Origin: Trogon surrucura
Lineage: Eukaryota; Chordata; Aves; Trogoniformes; Trogonidae
Length of the DNA stretch: 64,000 bases
Direction of reading: 5' to 3'
Assembly (NCBI GenBank): GCA_020746105.1
Contig: CM036628.1
Location: 3,854,001-3,918,000, forward strand
Within the stretch, counting starts at the first letter, position 1. Each line of letters begins with the position of its first letter. The notes beneath the pieces were generated by a model. That model had not been told where the DNA came from. It did no database searches and saw only the letters and a list, made by a program, of their open reading frames with translations. Shown here one piece after another: positions 1 through 11,700 of this stretch. The translations under genes and the position numbers were made by a program.

Positions 1-3000
1 CAGTGTTCTCCTGTGAACTCCTGGAGCTCCTCTCAGCATCCCAGGTTCCCCCTGAAGCTTGTTACAGTTCTGACAGTTTTTGCTGACCGAGAGCCATACA
101 TAAAGCTAAGTCACGCTGACACTTCAGCCTTCATGCAGTGCCCGCGACACGGAACAAAACCAGAAACATTTCTCACCTTGTCAGAGCTTCCCACATCCAG
201 TTGGTGGCAAATTACCTCTCGACTCTCCCAGGCACAGCACAGATAGTCCCAAAAACAAGACAAAACCGTCATCTTCCAGCTACCTACCTTACCATTTCTT
301 GCACGGCAGTCATACCACTTTCCCTCTTCTCTTTCCCACCCCTGGAACACCACAAACACGACACACACCATCCCTCCTAGCTCCCCTGCTTGCTTGGCTT
401 CTCCCCATGAAGCCCTGCAACCATTTAACTCCTCCTGGGTGGAGCCCTCTGGCTCCCAGGCAGCTGGGAGTAAGACACGGCAGAGCTGACTATCCCAGGT
501 GAAGTCAAACCTTTGTTCTCCTCTTTGTACTTGCCAGCTTGCCCCCCAAGGCTCTGCTTCAGCGGTATGGCTATACGAATTTGGGGCCTCCAGGAAGGAA
601 GTTGTTAGTCAGGAGACCCACTCTCATACCCTCTCTGTGTGTGAGGGGTGGAACATGCCCAAAGCTCACAGCGTAGTTAAGCTCAAGCATTGATGCTGCT
701 GCAGTTCCTTGCCTGCTGCTGTCTGGCAAACGCCTGGCGTGCTCATATCATCATCTTACAAGTCAACAAAATCAACTCTGCCCATCTCTATTCCTAACCT
801 CTTCCTTTTTATGCAGCTTTCCAATAGGAAAAGCTTTTTCCAGAAGAGGTTTATCTATGGCTCTCTTCTCCGCTGAGCAGCTGCAGGAGATAGGTGGCCA
901 TAAAGAATCAAAGAATCATTTGGGCAAACACAACCTGGCTGCCTTGGCAGTCTTTGCTGGGCTGTGATACCACCAAGTTAAAACGGTGTGGCTTAAAAAA
1001 ATAAAAAGCTGATCGGCAACAGAAGTGAGCTGCTGGGCTCCACAAAGAAGGCTCGCAATTAAAGAGAGATGGTCTCTGAGGACTGTAGGTGGACAGTACC
1101 TGCTACCGTGCCGGCAACTTCCTATGATCTTCTCTTCAGAAGCGAGTGCGTGAAGACAGAGAAAAGAGATGAAAAGGAGACCTTGAGATGAACAAGCCCC
1201 AAATGATCAGAGATTTCAATGGATATAGAGAAATACTTCAAAACTAAAGACACTCCTATGTTGTCTGTGTCACTATTGCCCTGGACTGGATCTCAAAAAC
1301 TTCTTTAAGTACTCATCTAGGACACAGAGACACAGATCAGGGAGCAGAAAGAAACGTTTCCAGCCTGGGGAAAGGCTGAAATTCTGAACAATTCTGACGT
1401 TTTCTAAATTTCCTCATTCCTTCCTAACCAGTCCTACTTGTACCAGGGAGCTGTGGGGCTGGCTGCATTTGAAGCACAGGCTCAAGCAGGTGATGCCCAC
1501 GCCAAGAGGTCCTTCTTCAATTTTTTCAATGCTCCTCAAACGACTCTGCCTTGACCTGCAGCATCTGCTGCTTTTCTGCTGTGGTCCTTCAATATAACTG
1601 CTTTAACACAACCCAGGTTCTGCCCGTGGTGCTCCCGCTTGACGTTCCTTTCCCATGCACACAGAGGAGATGCATAGCAAGGAAGAACAGAATGTTTCAG
1701 CCAGCATTAAGCTGAACGAGGGGAGATGAATCACACACTTCACCAACACTTGGCACATCCAGCAAAGGTCAGACATATCTGCAACCTGTGAGGAGGCTCC
1801 GGTGAGAAATGTCCTAATGTGAGAATGACTGAGGGAAGTGAGATAAAGCACTTAGGGAAGGAGAGATCAGAGTCCCCTGAAAAGAGCATAGAACAAACAG
1901 TCAGGAGGGAAAAGCAAAGACAGGAACTGGCTGTTCTGCATCACAATCTGAAAGTAAAATCTACCTGAAGGAGAAGACAAAGAGAGCAGCAACACACACA
2001 CACACACACAGAAACTGTCTCGTGTTTCTGAAAATTATAGGAAAAAAATAACTCAATGCCCAGCAGATTCTAGCACCTTCCCTGGAGCCAAGATCACAGG
2101 TGGACAAGTAACTGACTGTCCATGGCAGCAGCTCTCGAAGGAGATCCCAGAGAGTAAGGGTGAATCCAAGCTGCAGAGATCTGCCAATACCAGCAAGTTC
2201 AAAGGCGCCCGCGCCAGCACAAGAAGGTCCACACAAACAAGGGATGTGTGAGGACACAGTGAACCTGCCGGACATATTCGAGGTGTTGCCTTCATGATGT
2301 GGCACCGGTGCATGCCCTTGCCCATCGGTCTGTTTTGTTGTTGGACATCGCTCAAAGCAGTCACCTACTGCCTGAATGAGAAAATCTGGGAGGCTTCGGG
2401 GACAGAGGTTTCTTCACTGAGAGTTTCCTTTGTGTTTTCTCACCGAAGCCTCCAAGGGATGCTGCAGAGCTCGGCTTTGCCCGCAGGAGCCCAGTCTCAT
2501 GCACTGAGCCCCAGGTTAGGTGAGAAACACAAGTGCTGTCTCCTCGCTTACTCCACAGGCTGCAGGGCAGAGACCTTTCTGTATACATAGATGCAGCTTA
2601 GTTATTTTAGATAAATTTTATCTGGAGGCAAGCAGATACTGATAAAGCAATGCTTCACACAATGAAAGAAGTACCTGGAAGTTTTGGAGACAAACTTTAA
2701 ATGGAACAGCAGAGAAGTGAAGTAGTTTTCCCTTTTAAAACAAGGAGTATTCAATGATATCAACAACAGACTCAGAGGAAGATGGCAATGAGAGCAGTCC
2801 AGAAGCTAGACTGCAGATTTAATGGGAAAATCTAAATTTAAGTTCTTGCTCTGCATCGGACATTTATGTGGAGCAACCCTTCTGGGTTTTCTCTTTCTCC
2901 AGCTGTAGGGTGATGAAAGTATCTTTGACTCGGCAAGTCAGCATGTGGACAAAGGGGAATATGAAGAGAGGAGAAACCCACAAAGCAAGCTGTGTGCTTT

Positions 3001-5100
3001 AGTGCCATAGTTCTGACAGAAGGCAGAAAGAAATCAGAACGGGAATGGTGGCTCTGCCACCACAACTGAAGGACAGAACACATGAACTAGGCGAGATGAC
3101 AACCTGCAGTTTATTGGGATAATACTGTAAACAGCCTCTATCTCATTTCCACAGTGGCAGTACCCTCTACTTAACTGCAATACATTTAATCAAGATGTTT
3201 CTTAGGGAACCAAATAAAGCTTGATGATGCTTAATGGCTGGGTTGCTTAACTGGGCTCATAATTTTGATTAATTAAGATGCCTGCAGGTGTTGGAGTGGT
3301 ACTCAGGCAACAGCTTTGATGTTCAGAGGCAAAGGGGATTTTGTATCCCCTTCAGAAGGATTTCTGCCAGTGCTAGTTCAGCAAAGCAAAATTGCCTTCA
3401 AGCCCTTGCAAAAAAGTTAACTCTCCTGTAGTTGGCAGTAGCCCCCAGACTTCTGGGAAGCTTGGCAGCCTGCATGTCCTTTTGAACAGTTTCCTCTCGG
3501 GATGACCTATGGCAAAAAAAAGCCAAACCAAACCACCTCAAACCTCAACCTTTTGCCTTAGGGCAGCCTCTGTTCTACTTGATAGGAAGAAAGTAAGAAC
3601 ATGAGAAGATCTCGAGGTGGTGATGGTGCATTCAGGCAATGGACCCAATCCCGGCCAACGTTTGTACCTTATTGAGAGCAGCAGCAGAACTGTGTGTGGT
3701 GTTCATTCAATTTCCCTTTTCTATTCAGTGGCCGACTTACAAAACGTACTTACATCAGAGTTTTCGACTCTCGCACGTAGAGAAAATGCCCCCGGGTTAA
3801 AAAATATCTGGGAAGAAAATAGGACATGGAGAGCAGTGTGGCATGCACTCGTTTCCATAGGAAACTAAAACATTGGAGAGAGGCACAATGAGCCAAACTC
3901 ACTGTTGTTTTCAGTACCAGACATTGACATTAAATTAAGCAGAACTTGATGATTTAAGGCTTGGTAAATTACTCGTGCCAACTATAAAGGCAACACTACC
4001 TTGTGGATAGAGCACTGAAAATACGGTTCAGAAGAGCAGAGTCATAGTCTGCTTTGCCGCAGATTTACTGAATGAATTTGGACAAATGTTGTCTTCACAT
4101 GTATATAAATACAGGTCAATCCTCCACTTTTCTTGTAATCTGTGTAAGAAATGCAAAAATGAAGCAGCATATTGTCTAGGGATCACAAAGACGATCTTTT
4201 CACCAAGAAGCAGCCTTACTGTAACTTCTTGGCAGCCACAGGCAGTACAAACTGAGTCAGGAGGAATGATCTCAGCCCTTTCATGAATCTGCATTGTTCC
4301 CTTCCACCACAGCTTGGTAGAGTAGGAATGAGAGACATTCAAATGCAATTTATGGAAACTTTAGCAAATGCAAATTGGAGTAGCCCCTTACTGTTATCAG
4401 CATATTCGACAGCTTGTGATGAATCATAACTGAGGTATCTGCGTTAGCACTAAAGCAGAGATTGGGTAATATCATTCTGACCCAAGCAATGGGTCCTTTT
4501 TAAGGGAAGTGGATGAAACGTTCACAGCTCAATTCATCCTGGAGTTATAACACAGTATATTACAACATACTGTGAATTCTGAAAATTCCTGACAAGACAA
4601 AAAAAACCATACCTGGCAACTCACTGTCAGTGTCTTCAATCCACGGAGAATTCAACTTCGCATTATGGCCTCCCATGAATTCAGCTGCACAGGTACTATC
4701 TGCAGCCCAGCCAGTCAACTATTTGCTTCTACTACATCAGAAGAATGCAGGACCCAAGCTATTTTGCTTTTTCAAGTGCTTGCAAGCTTTTGGTTAAGCG
4801 TACCTAAAGTCCATCAATAAGCAAGGCCCTGCTTGTCCTCTCCGCTTTGATCACTGAGCAAATACCTTCATTTTCTGAATGATTAGCAATGTTAAATGAA
4901 TATATTTGCCCAGCAGCTAGTAAGAGAAACACTTTGGCTGCCCATCTCTGTAGCTCTAGATTGGACCTGAAGGTTAAGGAAAAGCTTTTCCTGCATTTCA
5001 GCGCTGTAAGTGATGTTTTGTTACGCAAAGTTCCTCTCATCTCATGTGACTTAATATAGAGAAGGCAGAGTGAAAGGTAACTGGAACTGTTCATTAGAAC
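1..5100. other. Left intergenic region, no gene recognised
   Basis: I see no exon chain here on either strand. Open frames are short, lack family similarity and are not flanked by matching splice signals. Composition is AT-rich and unremarkable, with a short (AC)n run at 1992-2010. By synteny with the human block the next gene to the left should be FRMPD3 on the minus strand, so this could be its upstream region, but nothing in the sequence shows that. Confidence 0.6.
1992..2010. repeat. (AC)n microsatellite
   Basis: About nine uninterrupted AC dinucleotides. Simple repeat in intergenic sequence; no function inferred. Confidence 0.9.
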
Positions 5101-5104
5101 ACAT

Positions 5105-5110
5105 TTTATT
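5105..5110 (-). promoter_or_regulatory. Candidate DNAAF6 polyadenylation signal
   Basis: TTTATT on the plus strand reads AATAAA on the minus strand, about 600 bases beyond the DNAAF6 stop codon at 5709. I saw no canonical signal nearer the stop. If used, the 3' UTR would be roughly 600 nt. Position and motif only; cDNA would settle it. Confidence 0.45.
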
Positions 5111-5708
5111 AATCCAGAAAGATCAGAAAAATAGCTGGAGAGACAGCAGGTGAATTAGATGACACTGAACCACGCATTGTCAAAACCTGGTCAAAAGAGC
5201 TGAGCTGTTCAACAGGTCAACTACAGCTGGTTACCGTGTTCTGCCAGAGTCAAGGAGACTCAGATGTGGACAGGGATCCCTGAAGAGCCTTGATCTTCTA
5301 GGCAAGGAGTAGCTAACAGGAGGTTCTGAACTGGTCTCAGTCCCAGCATCGGAGGCCAAGCAAGAATATTACTTCTCGCAAGTCTTGCAACAGTAAATAA
5401 GCACCAGACTCACTGGCCAGAGCATCATTGTACTACTTAGGAGCCATATCACAACCAGAATTTCTCTGGCTTACAGAATTGCGAGCCCCTATTTTCTGAT
5501 TCACAGAGCCTGCATCAGACTGAAGGAAGCAGAACATTAACCAGAGCAACACAAGAACACCCCGACTCATTCGGTTTCTCCAGAGATATTCCCCTTGGAC
5601 TTTTCAATGGAAAATAAAATCTACTATTTCATGACCACTTCAGTTTCAAGAAGAGTTCAAACTAGGAGATTACTTTTCCCAAACATTTTTCCTCTATTCC
5701 TCCATCCA

Positions 5709-8700
5709 TCAGGCAAAATTTATGAAATCAAACTTCCTCGATACTCTCAAGGTGACTTCCAAAGTCTCTTCCTCCGAGAGAAAACGAGCTTTGCCCTTCT
5801 TGCTGTCTACCTGGTATGGGAGGTGCAGCAGCAGCTTTCTGTAAAAGAGGACACAGTGAATTTCGATGTCTCAAACCAGGTGAGCAACTGAAATGGCACT
5901 GCAAGTTACTCTTGCAATTCACCACCAAGTACACCAAGGCATGTTCTATCAGTATTTCTCGTTCTTATGAATGTCTGTGGTGTTCCTGCGATACTCGCTG
6001 CACAGCTACAAAGGCCCTCAAATATTTCCAGCACTATTCCTTTCTTTTGGCCGTGGCTATGACAACGGTTTCCAGTGATGGCTTGTGGACTCTCTCCACT
6101 ATTCTTGCTTTTGCACGGAGCTTCATTTCAAATGCAGAGGGAAGATGAGCTGCATTGATAATGTTCTCTTGCTGGTGAAAATCTGAATAATGCCTAAAGC
6201 CTGACCCTGTCTTTAGGAGTTTGTCTTCTCTAGTAAAAAAAGAAATAAGCGGTGCAGCCTGATTGGAGATTCTGGCCAGTCTAGTTTCACAAAGGATACA
6301 TTTACCCTGTAAAGCACAGCTCAGGTATAAGAACGGAGTTGTTGGGATTTTAAGCTCTACTGAAGATTAATTCAGTGATCCCCTGCCTGTGGCTAAGGCA
6401 CATAATACACAAAGAAATGATGAGTCTTGGACTTGGAAACTATTCCACAGTCCCTCGCTCATGTCAGACAAACAGCTTTTCCTGGAATGGCTGAGCAGCC
6501 TTCAGGCTCATCTCCTCATGAGGATGTCCTAGTTCGGACCCATTAAACTCTTCTCCTGGATGACAGTTTGAACTGACTTGCTCATGCAGAGTCTGGACTC
6601 TTTTGCCTTTTTTCCCCCAGCTTGTATATTAACGATATAAATGATGGGTCAGTCTTGAACCTCCACTACGTTAACAGTGCAAACAGAATCAAGGACACTT
6701 TGGAACCAAGAGATCTGCCCAGCCAAACTCTACAAAGCCCAGCAGGGCAACGTGGTAATATAAATGAGGTTTGTTTTAAATTCGATTTTATATCATGCTA
6801 ATTATTTTTTGGATCTTTTCAGCCATCCTGTAGGACCCATGTCTGAAAGATGTACACTCAAAACACTTTTGCATCACGCCTACTGAAGGCAGTGATTTGG
6901 TATCATTTGGAGAAGTCTTTCGAGTCAGCTTGGCTTAGAATGAGCCCCAGGACTACAGGGTTTGGAAGAGGGTCCTTTGAGGCCTCCTACACGTCTGTCA
7001 GAGTACGGTGTTTTTCAATACAGAGAACTTGAAATCGTGTTGTTTCTTTCATACTGAGAAGGCTTGTACTTATATTTGTGAAAGCAGCACTAGCTCAGGC
7101 CGTACCCAAGCAACCATTAGATTTATGGCAAACTTTATTTGCTCGGCTTGTGACTAGAGACAGCTGGGTACTAACAGGATAATAACAGATCTGAGTCACC
7201 CAAAAGAGAGAACTGCGAAAGAAAAAGGATGCTGAGGTTTTTCTACATCTGCAGTATTACATTAAGCTACCTCTTTTACTACCTATAGGTTCCGCAAGTC
7301 ATTAGCTGAACAATTATTCCTCCTGATTTTCCCGTTGCAGAGGTAACTCTTCCAAACATCCTTTCACTCCTGTGCCATTTCTGGGTTAAATCCAACAGAC
7401 TCAGCTTGGTCTGGGAGAAATGTGGCTTTTCTATAGTTAGTCCACTAGGGGCAGAATTTATTTGGGCCTTGACGCATGGCCTACACCTTGATTTTATTTG
7501 CTGGAAGCCGTCCACTTATGGATTTTCCCACATTCCATTCAATGCAGCATGTCAGCCCAGAGAGGATTAAGTTTTCTTATGAAAGCTCTCTGTTGTGAAG
7601 GAGGATTTAAAGCAAAACAGACATGGGAATTATCTGGAAATCTCTGCCAGGGCAATTGCGCATGGAGGAAAATATGGAGGAAGACTGAGAAGTCTGAGGG
7701 TGTACCACTTAATTTTCTTTCTAAGTTTGAAATAACCCTGTGAAAAAGAACTCAAAGGAAATCTCTTTAGGGAAACCTTGTAAAAATTTGCATCTCTGCA
7801 TCCATGCCTGGAAACGTCCACAATTTGGCTTTCAACTTCTGAAAATGGACCTGCACGTTTTCTATCATCTTCAGTTATGTATTTAGAAAGTATTTAGTAT
7901 TTAGTATTTAGTCAGTATTTAGAAAGCAAACTCCCGATAAGTCCTCCAAGACTGTGGGCAGTTTTTTTTTGCCTGAAATTTTGGGCCCTCGAAGCCTTGC
8001 TCTTTAAGTAGCCAAAATCTGTCTTAAAGCTATTTTTGCTAGAACATTATCACAGATTCAAAGTTAGCACACTATACACCTACGGATGGACTATGGTTGC
8101 TTTTTGGCTGTATCTATTTCTCATGTGCAATTAATAATCCGATCTTCATCTTTAGGCTTGCTTTCCACACAGCATTCATTTGGAGGCTTGGTTAAACCTC
8201 CTTGCAAACAATAACTGTGCTTCTATCAATTCTGTTTTACTTACTTTTGGGGAGTTCGAAGGTCAAGAACCTTGTCCTGGATATCTAATGTGATGTCTGA
8301 ATACTTTGTGTCTGGCAGCTTGATTTTTATCTGAAACGATGGGCAGAGGTAAAGCTCTGATTAGATATGTAGACCTACAAGCCACCTGCATGAATATTTT
8401 GATGCTAGTGTCAAAGAGCAACATTCTGAGCAGGTAATTCGTATCAAAGCAAATACGACGGTGACAATCATTGCTTTCAATAGCTTAGTGGTGTGTATTG
8501 ATACCCTGTTTTCTTCAAAATCCTGAGTTGAGAATGTACTTGACAGCTATTCTACACCCAGCCAAACCCCCTGGCTTTCTGTATTCCACAGAGAGCTTAC
8601 TTCTACGAGAAAAATTGCACAGCAGTTCTACCTGTCCTGAAGTTCAGAAAGCAGGGAGGGCTTTGATCATAGAATAATGGGACAGGATCCGATATCCGTA

Positions 8701-11700
8701 ACCTTAAAAACTGTCAGTGTTGCAGCATCCTGGTAAGTGGCATACCTCGTAATAAATGCAGGCAGATGAAAACCATCTCCTTCCCCAACCATCTCTCCTT
8801 TTTGGGTGTAGACAACTGCTTCTGTGTGGGGTCCTCCGTGGGCTGCAGGGGGACAGCCTGCCCTCTCACCCCAGGCTGCAACGGACTCTCCGCTCCAGCA
8901 CACCTCTCCCCTTCCTTCTTACTGGCCTTGGTATTTGCAGAGTTGTTTTGTTCACATCCCACTCCTCTCCCCCTGCAGGTTTTCTTCCCTTAAATATGTT
9001 ATCACAGAGGTGCTACCACCACCACTGATTGGCTGAGCCTTGGGTAGAGGTGGGTCCAACTCAGAGCTGGGAAACCTTCTAGAAGCTTCTCACAGGAGCC
9101 ACTACCAAAACCCCATCACACAAACCCAACGTGCAAGTGTGAATTTGATCTACGAGTGCTTGAACAACTACAAGAAAACTTGGAAGAACTGCAAGAAAAT
9201 CCTACAGGAGGCCAAAGGCAGCACCAGAGCTTGGTGTTGCCATTCTGTCCCTTAAGAAGGTGGCAAGACTGAAAAGGGCAGAGAAAGAGCACAAAGAAGG
9301 GTCGGGAGGGACAGGTTCAGCTCACCACCGTATCTTCACAGCAGGCTGTGGAGGGGTCTTTCCTGCTCATCCCAAAGAAGACATCCTCTGTTCCCACACA
9401 CTGTTTGAATAAAATCTGATACCTGAGAAAGAGAAGGAGTTGCCTAATGACACTGGAGAAGGAGCAGGAGGCTAAAGGAGACTGTATTTCTCAGAGGACT
9501 GTAAATATCATCACTGCATCATCTCTCCCTCTTTCTGGTCTTCTTTCAACCCACCCGCACTGGGTTTCTGTTCAGAGTCATGACTGAGTTAGCCAGAAGA
9601 CAGGTGAAGATTCTTTCCTCCACCTTTCAAGGCACTCACTTTGCTGCCTCTACTTCACTAACCGGCCTTTGCAGGATCAGGAAATGCATCTTAAAGGAAT
9701 GTGATACTTATCAACGAATCAAACCCCACAAACCCTCGGGAAATGGGTTTGAAAAGGGTGGATTTGGAATGTGTGTTCTGTTCTGTCATCTCTCATGTTC
9801 TTGCAGCCCGAGAATGACACCCTTTTGTCAGACTGTGATTGTTTTGCATTCGGCCAACGTTTATTTTCTACCCCTCCACATCTACAAAATGTAGAATCAT
9901 GCACTCCCTTGCTCTTGATGCTTGAGGAAGGAGGAAATACAAACTAAGTTTGTATTTAGAACATTTGTTACTCCTACTAAATTGAGCAAAGTCACTTCTC
10001 TAAGCTGGTGGAAAGAGTATATGGGAAGTTTTTTCACATCTCTGGTGTTCACATGCATATGCAATAATTCCTAAGTCAATGTGAGAAATCTAAGAGCTCT
10101 GAATGCACTTCTCTAGCCACGTGTTTTCCTTTTGGGACATTATCCTTAATTCAGTTTGATGAACTGTTGCAAAGACTTACACCCTCTTTTCATCTGTGCA
10201 ACACAGCTCATAATTACTTGAGGCTAAACACTGCATTTTACCCAGCATGGAGGGGAGGGTCAGAAAATAGCACGAAAAAAACTTCTTTTGTGCCCACAAC
10301 ACAAAGAGAGCATGTTCTATACCTCACAGGTTTCAAGAAAAACTGTGTGAGGCTACAGATGAATGCCAAATCATTTGCAGCAATGCTGACTCTAAGTTCA
10401 GGTGGGTCTTGGTCCTGTGTGTAGATCAGGAAATCGAACACCTAATGGCATGACTTATGTGCAGATTAAAAGGAGGATTCTGGACTACAAGCTAACGTAG
10501 AATGTGTCCATGGGCTTCAGTCTGTTTGCTCCAGCATGTGGTATCAGAACACAACGACAGAAACTGCTTTGAGGATGGACCCTGAAGGCTTTCTGACTTC
10601 TACAACCACAACTAACAGGCCTGATTGTAGCCATTTCAAGAACATTTTTGCTACTGTTTTTCTAGGAGCAAGGGAAAAGACTCTGGTTTTAGGCTGAGAT
10701 TGAATGACAAGATTTAAACGTTCAAAACTGCCTGCGTATAGCCTTCCTTCCTTTAGTACTATTTGTCTCCAAAGAGCTTAATTCTTTGAAATGCAAATAC
10801 AAGTCGGAGCATTTTATGAATTTATGAGCATGAAAAATGAATGCATCTTTGCTGCAGTGCGAAAAGACAGGTATTTCACACAAATGACGTATCTGAAAGC
10901 TAGTAAAGTGTTTTCCTGGCCTACCTCCCCTCCTAATCTCACTTTATGCAAGTATCTGACACTGCAAGTAATCTAACGATGGGGCAAAAAAACCAACTGC
11001 ACGTTTCTGTTAGGAGATCAAAAGTGTGAGGCTGAAGTCACACCTCGTGTGTTGATTTAGATGCCACACCAACATCCTTCCTTTCTCCTTCCGTGACACA
11101 AGCTTTTCAGATGGCTGTTCCACTCCAGTGCAGCAGATGCTGTTTAACTCGTGTATTTATTAATGCTACATAAAGTCCATGCAGGCAGTGTCAGCTCACT
11201 TACTCTGGCTGTTCCCTAGGGTCCCAGGTATCATCAAATTCCGATCCTTCTGGGACCTCCTCTGTGTCCCAGATAGTCTTCTTGTTTTCAGATTTCGCTT
11301 GGAAAGTGTCTGCAAGCAATGAGAAAAATCACACTGTCACATTTTGAAATGTCTCAGTTCCTCTAGGTTTGCTGAAAATTTAGATTTTTCTAGGTTTAAG
11401 AAAAATCTTTGTATTAAAAGCATTCTAGTTAATGGTTACAATCTCCTTCAGCTCAGTATCTTATGAATGAGCGTTTGCAGAGGTAGGATGTTTTCTTTTC
11501 CCTTAAGTCTCCCTTACCCAGCCTCTATATCAAGGAAATCCTCCTTTCAAGCATAAAATATCTAGCACTTCAAAATGGGTAAAGTGTAAAAGTATGAAAT
11601 ATTAATCTTCCCCAAATCTCCTGACATGAGATTTTTAAGTGAGCAGAGTCATTTACAAAAGGATCTCCTCCTCACATAGAAATACAGCTCTTCCCATTAA

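Noticed and set aside
901-930. AAAGAATCAAAGAATCATTTGGG resembling an inverted CR1 tail
   Set aside because: The sequence after it does not match CR1, so the tail-like motif alone is not enough.
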